Shown here one piece after another: positions 6,532 through 13,384 of a DNA stretch of 19,435 bases (position 1 is its first letter; each line of letters opens with the position of its first letter). The notes beneath the pieces are model-generated. The model was given only the letters and a program-made list of their open reading frames with translations. It made no database searches and was not told the origin of the DNA. The position numbers were made by a program, and so were the translations under genes. Origin of the DNA: Candidatus Stahliibacteriota bacterium CG08_land_8_20_14_0_20_40_26. Its GTDB lineage: Bacteria > Hydrothermota > UBA3073. The stretch covers positions 1 through 19,435 of the forward strand of contig PEYP01000129.1 in NCBI GenBank assembly GCA_002774315.1, written 5' to 3'.

Positions 6532-7272
6532 ATGGATAAGAAAGAAAAAGTTAAGGACTACATAAGCAAACATAAATATTTTTCTTTATTTCAAATAAGC
6601 AACGAACTTTCTCTGGATAAGAAGATAGTTAAAGATTACCTTTTCCAATTTAAAAAAGAAAAACTATTATTTGAAGCCGGTTATGGAATGTATAGTAATA
6701 TAGAGAAACGATTTTGTTTGGTTCCAAAAAGTAGAGTTAACACTATATTGAATTTCCTTAAGAAAGAGTTTCCTTACACAGAATTTATTATATGGAATAC
6801 TCAACAGCTTCAGCCTTTATACTATTATACTCAGCAACATCATATTACTTTTATTGAAGTAGAAAAGGAGGCTCTTACTGCCTTTTTTGAGGCAGTTTCT
6901 AAAAACTATCGAGACACTTTACTGGAAAGGAAAGAGAAGGATTATTTTAATTCATTTGAAATTACTCGTAATCCTGTAGTAATAAGAAATCTTTTTTCCC
7001 GCTCACCTAAAAAGGGCTATTTTCCTGAATTAGAAAAGATTTTGGTTGATGTGTTTGTGGATCTTGATAGTTATAGATATATTTCACTTTCAGATTATCG
7101 GAAAATATGGGACGGATTATTTTCCGAATTCAGAATTAAAATAGGCGTTCTTTATTATTATAGCAAACGTAAAAAGTGTTTTGAGAAACTATTCTCACTA
7201 TTCACTGATATATCAAAGGGTTATGGAATAGACTTATGCCAAATTATCTCAAAAAGTGGCAAAAGTCTATAG
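6532..7272 (+). CDS. AbiEi/DUF6577-like winged-helix regulator
   Basis: This 246-residue protein has an N-terminal winged helix-turn-helix (about residues 4-55, with SLFQISNELSLDKKIVKDYL) and a larger C-terminal domain containing FIIWNTQQL (85-93) and FIEVEKEA (107-114). These are features I associate with AbiEi-like antitoxins of the DUF6577 type. AGGGGAG at 6517-6523 supports the start. In type IV systems AbiEi represses the operon and opposes the nucleotidyltransferase toxin AbiEii. No such toxin gene follows; only a 39-codon ORF and an ATPase do. It may therefore be an orphan regulator, or one whose partner is a different protein. It is the first cargo after cas8b-start copy A. Confidence 0.7.
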   Translation: MDKKEKVKDYISKHKYFSLFQISNELSLDKKIVKDYLFQFKKEKLLFEAGYGMYSNIEKRFCLVPKSRVNTILNFLKKEFPYTEFIIWNTQQLQPLYYYTQQHHITFIEVEKEALTAFFEAVSKNYRDTLLERKEKDYFNSFEITRNPVVIRNLFSRSPKKGYFPELEKILVDVFVDLDSYRYISLSDYRKIWDGLFSEFRIKIGVLYYYSKRKKCFEKLFSLFTDISKGYGIDLCQIISKSGKSL

Positions 7273-7337
7273 AATTAAAGTATGAAGCCAAAATTAGTCG
7301 ATAAAGTAAATTTAATAACCAAAAGGAGTGGTTAACA

Positions 7338-7457
7338 ATGATCAAAGAACACATATTAGCAAGTTTAGGAATAAAAAAGGAAGACTTTGAATTAGTATCG
7401 TTTTATGAAAAGGGTAGTGCTGTGAAGGTATATCAGGTATTTGGGGAAAAATTATAA
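7338..7457 (+). CDS. Tiny ORF, 39 residues, possible truncated gene
   Basis: An ATG with AAAGGAG 10 bases upstream opens a 39-codon frame (MIKEHILASLGI... VYQVFGEKL). The same frame resumes after the TAA for 12 more codons to a TGA, so it may be a gene shortened by a nonsense mutation. No family is recognised. It lies 65 bp after the AbiEi-like gene on the same strand and could belong to that operon. It is too small to exclude chance, but the ribosome binding site is good. Confidence 0.4.
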   Translation: MIKEHILASLGIKKEDFELVSFYEKGSAVKVYQVFGEKL

Positions 7458-7597
7458 GATATTCTGAAAGAGTTAAATGAGGTGCTGGTGGGATGAATAT
7501 AGAAATTTATTTCCAGGAGAATAAGAGAAATGAAAGAAGATATTTTTAAATGAAAACCTTGGTATCGTAATAACCCATGACAAAATATAACATAAAC

Positions 7598-7645
7598 ATG
7601 TTATACAATGTTATATAACTAAAATAAGTTATATATTGTTATATG
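7598..7645 (+). promoter_or_regulatory. GTTATA-repeat operator/promoter before ATPase 1
   Basis: Four GTTATA motifs occur in 48 bp, and GTTATATAAC at 7610-7619 is a perfect palindrome. An ATGACA (7577-7582) sits 17-18 bp before TTATAC, a possible promoter overlapping the repeats. The gene immediately downstream encodes a protein with a C-terminal winged helix, so self-regulation is plausible. Confidence 0.45.
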
Positions 7646-7657
7646 TAAGGAGACATA

Positions 7658-8881
7658 ATGTGGGAGAAGTGGGGATTAAGAGATAATCCATATTCTCAAA
7701 ATCCTATAGATGAGCACAGTTTAAATCTGTTTGTTGGGCGAAAAAAGGAATTGGCTGTTTGCAATAATGGTTTGCTAACTTCTAATTCTCGAATTGTGAT
7801 AGAGGGAGGTAGAGGAGTAGGGACGACTTCTCTTGCTAATTATACAAGATACACGCTTTCTAAGAAGGGAAAATATCTTACACCAGATATAGAAATCTCC
7901 GTAGCAAGGAATTGGAATTTAGAACATCTCTTATCAAATGTTCTATCTGCAGTGGTTTATGCTTTGGAAAGACGAAATCAGGAGTTAAACTCGAATCGGA
8001 AATTCCGAACTATAAAAAAGGCTACTCAGGTAATAGAGGAAAGGTTCAAATCTGTTGGTGGGCAGGCGTTTGGTTTTGGTGGACAATATGGTGAGAGTGC
8101 TGTCGTCTCTTATCCAAGTTTAATACCTATTGTCACCCTTGCTCAATATGTGAATGAACTGTCTGAAATCAGCAAAGGTAAGGGGTACATTAAAGGTATT
8201 GTTATTCATCTTGATAATTTAGATGTGGATACCATTTTCAAGCCTGATGAACTGGGAACTCTTCTAAATGAAGCAAGAGACAGTTTTCAAATGGAAGGAT
8301 ACCACTGGATATTGATAGGAGATACAGGACTCAGAGGTTTTATTGGTAGTAATGTTGATAGGTTGGATGATATCATTACTACCGAAGTACGACTCAAGCC
8401 GCTTAAATTAGAAGAAGTACAGCCATTAATTAATAAGAGAATGCAGTATTATAGTCTCACAAGACGAAAGATTCATCCACCCATAGATTTCGAGGTGATT
8501 GAGTACCTACATAAATTAACCAACGGAAGACTTAGATATATTTTTGGTATATGTACTCGCGTGTTATCGTTGATATCTGGTGAGGCGTTGATTCGTAGAG
8601 TTGACTTAAAATTTGCAAAACCAATAATAATAAAATTAACAGAGGAAAGAATTAGTCAAAGGAACATCTCTCCTCTTTCTTTGAAGGTCTTACGGGAGTT
8701 AGTTGAATTAGGACAATCCACAACAACTGAATTAACTAAAAAGTTAGGTAAGGGGCAAACTAATGTATCGAGAAGTTTAAGGGAATTATTGATGAAAGGA
8801 TTAGTCAAATTTGAGAAAGTTGGCAGGAACAATGTATATTCACCCTCTTTAGATGCAAAGGTTGCTTATGCAAGAGAATAG
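7658..8881 (+). CDS. AAA-type ATPase with C-terminal winged helix (ATPase 1)
   Basis: This 407-residue protein begins WEKWGLRDNPY and then FVGRKKEL (25-32), the layout of archaeal-type and Orc1/Cdc6-like P-loop ATPases. The Walker A segment is EGGRGVGTTS (49-58), where Thr56 replaces the usual Lys. A hydrophobic Walker B, IVIHLDNLD, is at 181-189, and a glycine-rich stretch (134-145) lies between them. The last ~65 residues form a MarR/ArsR-like winged helix (TTTELTKKLG... TNVSRSLRELLMKGLV). AAGGAG at 7647-7652 supports the start. The missing Lys suggests nucleotide binding or hydrolysis is weak or altered. A DNA-bound switch or sensor is the most I would infer; context suggests a defence or regulatory role. 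Confidence 0.8.
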   Translation: MWEKWGLRDNPYSQNPIDEHSLNLFVGRKKELAVCNNGLLTSNSRIVIEGGRGVGTTSLANYTRYTLSKKGKYLTPDIEISVARNWNLEHLLSNVLSAVVYALERRNQELNSNRKFRTIKKATQVIEERFKSVGGQAFGFGGQYGESAVVSYPSLIPIVTLAQYVNELSEISKGKGYIKGIVIHLDNLDVDTIFKPDELGTLLNEARDSFQMEGYHWILIGDTGLRGFIGSNVDRLDDIITTEVRLKPLKLEEVQPLINKRMQYYSLTRRKIHPPIDFEVIEYLHKLTNGRLRYIFGICTRVLSLISGEALIRRVDLKFAKPIIIKLTEERISQRNISPLSLKVLRELVELGQSTTTELTKKLGKGQTNVSRSLRELLMKGLVKFEKVGRNNVYSPSLDAKVAYARE

Positions 8882-9107
8882 ACAAGAAGAGTATTGGTGT
8901 GTAGTCATGATATCCAGGAACTTGTAAAGAACCGATTTAAATGAATTTTGTTATAAGGAAAATAAGGATAAAGTGCCGACTACCTCCTTGAAGCTGTGGT
9001 CAAGATTTAGGAACAAGATGCATTTTATGTTTACGATTCACGCCTTACGCTTTACGATTTACTAATAACTCGTTACTTATCACTCGTAACTTGTTACTAA
9101 TAGAAAA
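8882..9107. other. Spacer after ATPase 1 leading into module B
   Basis: No gene is seen. From about 9028 on, the sequence TTCACGCCTTACGC...TTTACGATTTACTAATAACTCGT is nearly the same as 13349-13389 in front of the true cas8b. The repeated module therefore begins well upstream of the heptamer array in these two copies. Confidence 0.6.
9068..9095. repeat. Heptamer array ACTCGTN x4 (module B)
   Basis: ACTCGTT, ACTTATC, ACTCGTA and ACTTGTT stand in exact 7-bp register, ending in ACTAATAGAAAA as in module A. Confidence 0.85.
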
Positions 9108-9344
9108 ATGATTGAAGAAATAAAGGAGATAGCAGAGAGTTTTAAAAAGTTATTCAATCTTTATATGAAATCAGAATACAATTTGGAATTGCTTAGTAAA
9201 GAGGATACAGAATCCTGCATCAGTTATGCAGAAAAGATTTTGGAGGTTTATTCTCAATTTTGTCGTTGGCATCTTCCCTGTGCTTTTCTTTTTTTCATGT
9301 CCTTTGCTGTTGAAATATTTCTTGACTTAGTTCATTTTCTATGA
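9108..9344 (+). CDS. cas8b 5'-end copy B opening a 78-codon ORF
   Basis: The first ten codons (MIEEIKEIAE) resemble the cas8b start, but the rest is unlike Cas8b. A charged helical stretch to about residue 50 is followed by a hydrophobic tail (PCAFLFFMSFAVEIFLDLV) that could be a membrane segment. The 3' end of the frame contains the -35 box of the fic promoter (9322-9327), which argues that this tail is not selected as protein. No ribosome binding site is seen. It may be a fused remnant or a chance frame started by the repeated module. Confidence 0.25.
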   Translation: MIEEIKEIAESFKKLFNLYMKSEYNLELLSKEDTESCISYAEKILEVYSQFCRWHLPCAFLFFMSFAVEIFLDLVHFL

Positions 9345-9350
9345 TATAAT
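9322..9350 (+). promoter_or_regulatory. Sigma70 promoter toward fic
   Basis: TTGACT (9322-9327) and TATAAT (9345-9350) are 17 bp apart. Transcription would start near 9357, about 170 nt before the fic ATG, and would pass through the two 41-bp repeats. Confidence 0.75.
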
Positions 9351-9433
9351 ACCAAGGCTAAAGTGCCAGAAAATATGAACTATATGGTTTATATAATGAA
9401 GACAAATACAGTAACATACTTTAATATAATCAC

Positions 9434-9515
9434 AAAATGTTGACATCTCAATGACCAATGTCAACTTTTTGGTCAAAATGTTGACATCTCAATGACCAAT
9501 GTCAACTTTTTGGTC
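9434..9515 (+). promoter_or_regulatory. Two identical 41-bp tandem repeats before fic
   Basis: The same 41 bp occupy 9434-9474 and 9475-9515 with no mismatch, ending 13 bp before the fic ATG. Each unit carries an 8-bp inverted repeat, GTTGACAT...ATGTCAAC. A second, overlapping inverted repeat is TGACCAA...TTGGTCA (in the first unit its last base falls in the second unit). They could be operator sites downstream of the promoter, or RNA hairpins covering the ribosome binding region. Confidence 0.8.
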
Positions 9516-9528
9516 AAGGTAACGAAAC

Positions 9529-10665
9529 ATGATTGAGATAGGGCGCTCCATAAAACAGGTAGAAGGTTATAAGGCGTTTATCCCCGCCAAATTTCCTGGG
9601 ACGGATTTATCTTTTATCAAGAATGAGAAGATTATCAGCATTCTTTCACAGGCTAATTTTATGGTTGGGAAATTAGACGGTCTCACCAGGCTCCTGCCGG
9701 ATATAGATTTTTTCATTTTTATGTATGTAAAAAAAGAAGCAACATACTCCAGTCAGATTGAAGGTACACGTGCCAGGCTTACCGATGCTTTGCATGCCGA
9801 ATTAGATAAAACTTCCAATCTTCCAGAGGATGTTGATGATATTTTGCATTACATTCAGGCAATGAATAAAGGATTAGAAGAATTAGGAAAAATCCCCCTT
9901 TCTTTACGCCTAATAAAAGAAATTCACAAGGTGCTTCTTACTGAAGCAAGAAGCAGTCAATATCCTCTGCCTGGAGAATTTCGTAGAGATCAAAATTGGA
10001 TTAATGGCACAAGTCCCTATGATGCACATTTTGTGCCGCCACCCCCACAATATATTCTTAATGCAATTGGAGACTTAGAAAAATTTTTCTATTCTCATAA
10101 AGAGGTGCCGGTTTTAATAAAGGCAGGTCTAATTCATGCCCAGTTTGAGACAATACATCCTTTTAGAGATGGCAATGGAAGGGCGGGTAGGCTTTTGATA
10201 ACTTTCTATCTCTGTCAACAAAAGGTTTTAGAAAGGCCAGTTCTTTATCTTTCCGAATTTTTGAAGCGGTATCGTGATACATACTTTGCTCGGCTGGATG
10301 GATATCGTAAAGGTGGGGTTATTGAGTGGTTAGATTTCTTTCTAAAAGGCATTACCACTGTTGCCCAAGAGGCAATTGACACTGCAGATAAAATTGTTGA
10401 ATTGAGGGAAAAAGATATTGGCATAGTTTCTTTTTTCGGCAAAAAAACCAGTAAGGGGGCAATGATACTTTTGAAGCAACTATATAAGTCCCCCATAGTA
10501 AATATAACTGCAGTTCGAAAAGCAACAGGATTTTCAAGGCAGGGAGCATATAATTTAATCAACAAGTTTATTGAGGCGGGAATATTGACCCCGACAAAAG
10601 ATAAATATGGCAAAAGATTTATCTATAAGGATTATTTGGATTTGTTTGAGTCTTCACTTCTATAA
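9529..10665 (+). CDS. fic: Fic family protein AMP-transferase, class II, with winged helix
   Basis: This 378-residue protein carries the catalytic Fic motif HPFRDGNGRAGR (210-221) with His210. It also carries the N-terminal inhibitory motif SSQIEG (74-79), with Glu78 in the position that blocks ATP gamma-phosphate, as in class II Fic proteins. A C-terminal winged helix lies at about 322-366 (NITAVRKATGFSRQGAYNLI). Such proteins transfer AMP to hydroxyl side chains of target proteins, and some act as toxins or self-limiting regulators. The active site looks complete. The ATG at 9529 has only a weak AAGGT ahead. No separate antitoxin gene precedes it, which fits the built-in inhibitory helix. 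It is the first gene of cargo interval B-C. Confidence 0.93.
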   Translation: MIEIGRSIKQVEGYKAFIPAKFPGTDLSFIKNEKIISILSQANFMVGKLDGLTRLLPDIDFFIFMYVKKEATYSSQIEGTRARLTDALHAELDKTSNLPEDVDDILHYIQAMNKGLEELGKIPLSLRLIKEIHKVLLTEARSSQYPLPGEFRRDQNWINGTSPYDAHFVPPPPQYILNAIGDLEKFFYSHKEVPVLIKAGLIHAQFETIHPFRDGNGRAGRLLITFYLCQQKVLERPVLYLSEFLKRYRDTYFARLDGYRKGGVIEWLDFFLKGITTVAQEAIDTADKIVELREKDIGIVSFFGKKTSKGAMILLKQLYKSPIVNITAVRKATGFSRQGAYNLINKFIEAGILTPTKDKYGKRFIYKDYLDLFESSLL

Positions 10666-10804
10666 CCTTGAGCTGGTTTTCCAAATGCACAAAAACTTCA
10701 TTCACAAAGAATTAAAAAAGTGATAGAATATAACAAACTATACGGCTGGGATGATGGGAAAATCTATCTCCGGAATAAAGAGGTAAGAATCAAAAGGCTT
10801 ATTT
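10666..10804 (+). other. Gap with an open, coding-like stretch and no good start
   Basis: In one frame 10720-10812 reads from a GTG through IEYNKLYGWDDGKIYLRNKE... to a TGA that overlaps the next gene's ATG by a few bases. The frame stays open upstream to about 10673. It looks like the C-terminal end of a lost gene, or a very small protein coupled to the DUF6429 gene. No family is recognised. Confidence 0.35.
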
Positions 10805-11065
10805 ATGATTGAAAAGATTGAAGAACTTATCCTCCTTCTACTTTACTTGACTGCATGGGAGGAAGAGCCATTTAAGGGAATAAGGGCTTTCAGGTCATGG
10901 AAAGGATATCCTTTCGAGGCTCTCGATGCATTAGAGGAGAAGGGCTACATCTCTCAGGGTAAATATAAGAGCAGGTCAAAATCCGTAATTTTGACAGAAA
11001 AAGGGATCAAACAGGCAAAGCAACTTGAAAACAAGTATTTGGGCGAAGACATCACCGGTCACTAA
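10805..11065 (+). CDS. DUF6429-like small winged-helix protein
   Basis: This 86-residue protein begins MIEKIEELILLLLYLTAWEE and continues with RSWKGYPFEALDALEEKGYI, then KSRSKSVILTEKGIKQAKQLE. The pattern of an opening helix, a tryptophan-containing WKGY, a recognition-helix-like segment and a beta wing ending in LTEKG matches DUF6429 as I recall it. A small DNA-binding or regulatory role is likely but unproven. The start is shared with the end of an upstream open stretch. It is the intact relative of the relic at 5748-5993 and is followed by the same heptamer module, so it belongs to the repeated unit rather than to fic alone. Confidence 0.7.
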   Translation: MIEKIEELILLLLYLTAWEEEPFKGIRAFRSWKGYPFEALDALEEKGYISQGKYKSRSKSVILTEKGIKQAKQLENKYLGEDITGH

Positions 11066-11067
11066 CA

Positions 11068-11116
11068 ACTCGTCACTATTTACTCGTCACTCGTTACTAC
11101 TCACTCGTCACTTGTT
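11068..11116. repeat. Heptamer array ACTCGTN x7 (module C)
   Basis: Seven units in exact register (ACTCGTC, ACTATTT, ACTCGTC, ACTCGTT, ACTACTC, ACTCGTC, ACTTGTT) follow the DUF6429 stop and end in ACCAATAGAAAA. Confidence 0.88.
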
Positions 11117-11128
11117 ACCAATAGAAAA

Positions 11129-11160
11129 ATGATTGAGGGGATAAAAGGAGATAGGGGAAA
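11129..11160 (+). repeat. cas8b 5'-end copy C (frameshifted)
   Basis: The sequence matches the cas8b start but has one extra A (GATAAAAGGAG instead of GATAAAGGAG), so the frame is lost after MIEGIK. The match may extend a little further (TTCTTTTCTG versus ATCTTTTGTC), the longest of the extra copies. It ends 20 bp before the start of ATPase 2. Confidence 0.85.
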
Positions 11161-11180
11161 TTCTTTTCTGAGGGGACAAG

Positions 11181-12356
11181 ATGACAAAAACCGAAATTGC
11201 ACCAAATCCTTTTACACCCAAATCCGGGATCGAACCCAGAATTTTTCTTGGTAGAGAAAAGGAAATAGAGATTTTTAAAAAGCATCTCAATCGGACTAAA
11301 GTTAGCTATTTTAACCATTTCATAGTTGTCGGAGACTGGGGAATTGGTAAGACCACTTTATTAAAGGAATATAGGAAGATATCGCATTCTCAGGGAATAT
11401 TGACTTCCTTTGTCACGGTCCCTAAATTTACTGACGAAACTCTTCTCTCTCCTACAGTTCAATTGATGACACAGATTCCGAGAAGCCTACCCATTAAATT
11501 TGAAAAGATTAAGCGAGCTATAAATCATTTAAGAGGCCTTGGCATTAACTTTCCTATTATTGGAGGAGGGCTGAACATTCCCGCAAAGCAAAGATATAAA
11601 GGAGACCCACAAGTGCTCTTGTTGGACTCTTTAGTTACATTGTGGAAAGATTTAGAGAAAGAGATGAATGTAGTGATCGTGTTTATAGATGATGTTCAGA
11701 ACTATGAGAAAATTTCAGAATTTCTTACTCTTCTTAAAAATGTTTTGAGTGACGACGAAATCGCAAAGCATACAGGATATCTTTTTGTACTCTCCAGTAC
11801 TTCCAGTGGATGGGAGGACTTTTTAGTGAAACATCATCCACTTGGAAGATATTTTATTCCCATTGTAAAACTTTCAAACCTTGAAAAGGAAAGAATACCA
11901 GAAATAATAACTGGGATTCTCAGAGATACAGGAGTTTCTTTTGAAAAAGAAGTGATAAGAGAAGTGGTTGAGTATTCAGAGGGGCATCCTTTTCAGATGC
12001 AGATATTATGTGATTACCTTTACGAAAGTCAAGTGCATGGAAAGGTTACTATGGATTGTTTTGAATCTGCGTTTAATAACGCTCTTGATGAACTTGGAGA
12101 TATTATATTGGAACCTCTATATACCCTTGCAAGCGAACAGGAAAAAGGAACATTACATTTGATGGCAGAGAATTATACTGTCACATCTGTATCAGAGATT
12201 CTTTCTTTGTTACAAGGAATGCAACCACAAACTGACAAAAAATCGTTAAGTGTCCATTTAAACAGGCTAAAGGATAAAGGACTGATTCAGAAAGAAAACA
12301 GGGGCCATTACAAAATTATTAGCAGGATTATGTCAGAGTATATAAGGAGAAAATAA
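11181..12356 (+). CDS. P-loop ATPase with C-terminal winged helix (ATPase 2)
   Basis: This 391-residue protein has the same plan as ATPase 1: NPF near the N-terminus, FLGREKEI (22-29), Walker A GDWGIGKTTL (51-60) with the normal Lys57, a glycine-rich FPIIGGGLNIP (124-134), Walker B VVIVFIDDVQ (164-173), and a C-terminal winged helix (about 310-390, including SLSVHLNRLKDKGLIQKE). AGGGG at 11171-11175 supports the ATG. It resembles archaeal-type and STAND-like ATPases that often sit in defence or toxin-antitoxin loci. Substrate and partner are unknown. It is the sole cargo between copies C and D. Confidence 0.82.
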   Translation: MTKTEIAPNPFTPKSGIEPRIFLGREKEIEIFKKHLNRTKVSYFNHFIVVGDWGIGKTTLLKEYRKISHSQGILTSFVTVPKFTDETLLSPTVQLMTQIPRSLPIKFEKIKRAINHLRGLGINFPIIGGGLNIPAKQRYKGDPQVLLLDSLVTLWKDLEKEMNVVIVFIDDVQNYEKISEFLTLLKNVLSDDEIAKHTGYLFVLSSTSSGWEDFLVKHHPLGRYFIPIVKLSNLEKERIPEIITGILRDTGVSFEKEVIREVVEYSEGHPFQMQILCDYLYESQVHGKVTMDCFESAFNNALDELGDIILEPLYTLASEQEKGTLHLMAENYTVTSVSEILSLLQGMQPQTDKKSLSVHLNRLKDKGLIQKENRGHYKIISRIMSEYIRRK

Positions 12357-12393
12357 CAAAGTCAACATTTTTATCTTTTTTTTGTTGACTTTG
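12357..12393 (+). terminator. Inverted repeat right after ATPase 2
   Basis: CAAAGTCAACA (12357-12367) and TGTTGACTTTG (12383-12393) are a perfect 11-bp inverted repeat around a 15-nt T-rich loop, starting at the base after the stop codon. It may end transcription, though no long U-tract follows the stem. The TGTTGAC/GTCAACA core also occurs in the fic repeats, so a protein-binding site is an alternative. Confidence 0.45.
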
Positions 12394-12697
12394 TTGACTT
12401 GATTAAATCATTGCAAAAACCTATTTCGAGAGATAAAATTAATATGGAAAAATGATTGAAGGAATAAAGGAAATAGGGGACGAGAGAACTAACAGGTTAA
12501 TGTATATTTAACCTGGTTAAACGTACATTGGGAATGTAGAAATAGCAACGTTAGCCCTAAAACGCTGGCCAGACTTAGATTTGAAACCTGTGTCGCTATT
12601 ATTTCTAAAAAGGGTATGAACCCATCCTAATTATGCATTCTTAACCTCAGGGTTGGGTAAGGATTGTAAGGGAGCAAGAAACTTAAAGGAGGCGGGT
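12394..12697. other. Gap with cas8b copy D and a gene relic
   Basis: An inverted repeat AGGTTAA/TTAACCT lies at 12494-12514. TAGAAAT/ATTTCTA arms flank about 12537-12610. A coding-like stretch ends ...VAIISKKGMNPS at a TAA (12628-12630) and is paralogous to the stretch ending at 13206. No heptamer array precedes copy D. Confidence 0.6.
12452..12481 (+). repeat. cas8b 5'-end copy D
   Basis: The bases encode MIEGIKEIGD, differing from the cas8b start by a few third positions and one final residue. The frame stops after 19 codons (TAA at 12509-12511). The preceding GGAAAA resembles the GAAAA of the other copies, but the heptamer array is absent. Confidence 0.85.
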
Positions 12698-12922
12698 ATG
12701 GAATACAAAAATAAAAATGATGCATACTTCTCAAAACACTTTGAGGAACTCGTGGATAAACACGGAGGAAAATGGATTGTAATCGTAGACGGTAGGAAAG
12801 TCGCTATTGGCTATAAACACGAACTTTCTAAGATGCTGAAAGAAGCGAGGAAAAAGCATCCAAACGAGATCCCTCTTGCGGCACCAATCCCACGAAAGGA
12901 GGAACTCCAGTGTATTCTGTAA
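12698..12922 (+). CDS. DUF5678-like small protein
   Basis: This 74-residue protein starts at an ATG with AAAGGAGG upstream (about 12685-12692). It contains YFSKHFEELVDKHGGKWIVIVDG, a helix that presses into a strand, and ends with IPRKEEL, features I recall for DUF5678. Such proteins are often encoded directly before retropepsin-like aspartyl protease genes, and the next ORF here is the remains of one, overlapping by 13 bp. Function is unknown; the pairing suggests a small partner or antitoxin-like role. An in-frame TTG at 12653 would add 15 unlikely residues. Confidence 0.75.
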   Translation: MEYKNKNDAYFSKHFEELVDKHGGKWIVIVDGRKVAIGYKHELSKMLKEARKKHPNEIPLAAPIPRKEELQCIL

Positions 12923-13107
12923 GATTCTCTTATAAACGTCGTGGGAATATTTGGATACCTATCATTCCCATCACTATCTTTGCTCCTGTTGCTTTCTCTG
13001 AAAAATTGAATGTTGGTTTTAACCTCCTCGGCCGTAAGGGGATTTTTGAAGAATTTGACGAAGTAGTCTTCATAGAAAAACAGAAGCAGGTCGAATTTAG
13101 AAAATAA
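12910..13107 (+). pseudogene. Retropepsin-like aspartyl protease, internal active-site deletion
   Basis: A GTG start at 12910, with AAAGGAGG 6 bases upstream, overlaps the DUF5678-like stop. The N-terminus (YSVRFSYKRRGNIWIPIIPI) and C-terminus (VGFNLLGRKGIFEEFDEVVF) match the two ends of small retropepsin-like proteins. However, the D-S/T-G active-site strand expected between them is absent, and the protein is only 65 residues. Most likely the middle has been deleted in frame. A non-catalytic product that is still made cannot be excluded. Confidence 0.65.
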
Positions 13108-13306
13108 ACGGTCTTATGTAATTTAGTTGTGACCTCAAAGCAAATGCTGTTTATATTGCACCCAAAGCCCATAAGGTTATTGTTATATCTAAGAAGGGTA
13201 TGAATTAATTATTCAGAAGGTAGTTGTGATGGGAATAAACTTAAAAATCGTGACAAAAATGAACCCATCCCCATTATGCAGAAGGGGATTATTGAGGGAT
13301 AAAAAC

Positions 13307-13336
13307 TTGATTTTTTGGGGAAATCTGTGATAATAT
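13307..13336 (+). promoter_or_regulatory. Likely promoter of the cas8b-cas3 operon
   Basis: TTGATT (13307-13312) is followed by GATAAT (13329-13334, 16-bp spacing) or the overlapping TAATAT (13331-13336, 18-bp spacing). Transcription would start near 13341 and give a ~120-nt leader that includes the heptamer array. Confidence 0.5.
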
Positions 13337-13384
13337 GAGCATATTCGTTACTCTTCACGCCTCACGCTTTACGATTTACTAATA

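Noticed and set aside
9434..9515. Two 41-bp repeats as a minimal CRISPR
   Set aside because: The copies are directly adjacent with no spacer, so they are a tandem duplication.
12653..12922. Longer TTG start for the DUF5678-like gene
   Set aside because: The ATG at 12698 has a strong AAAGGAGG, and the extra 15 residues do not fit the family.
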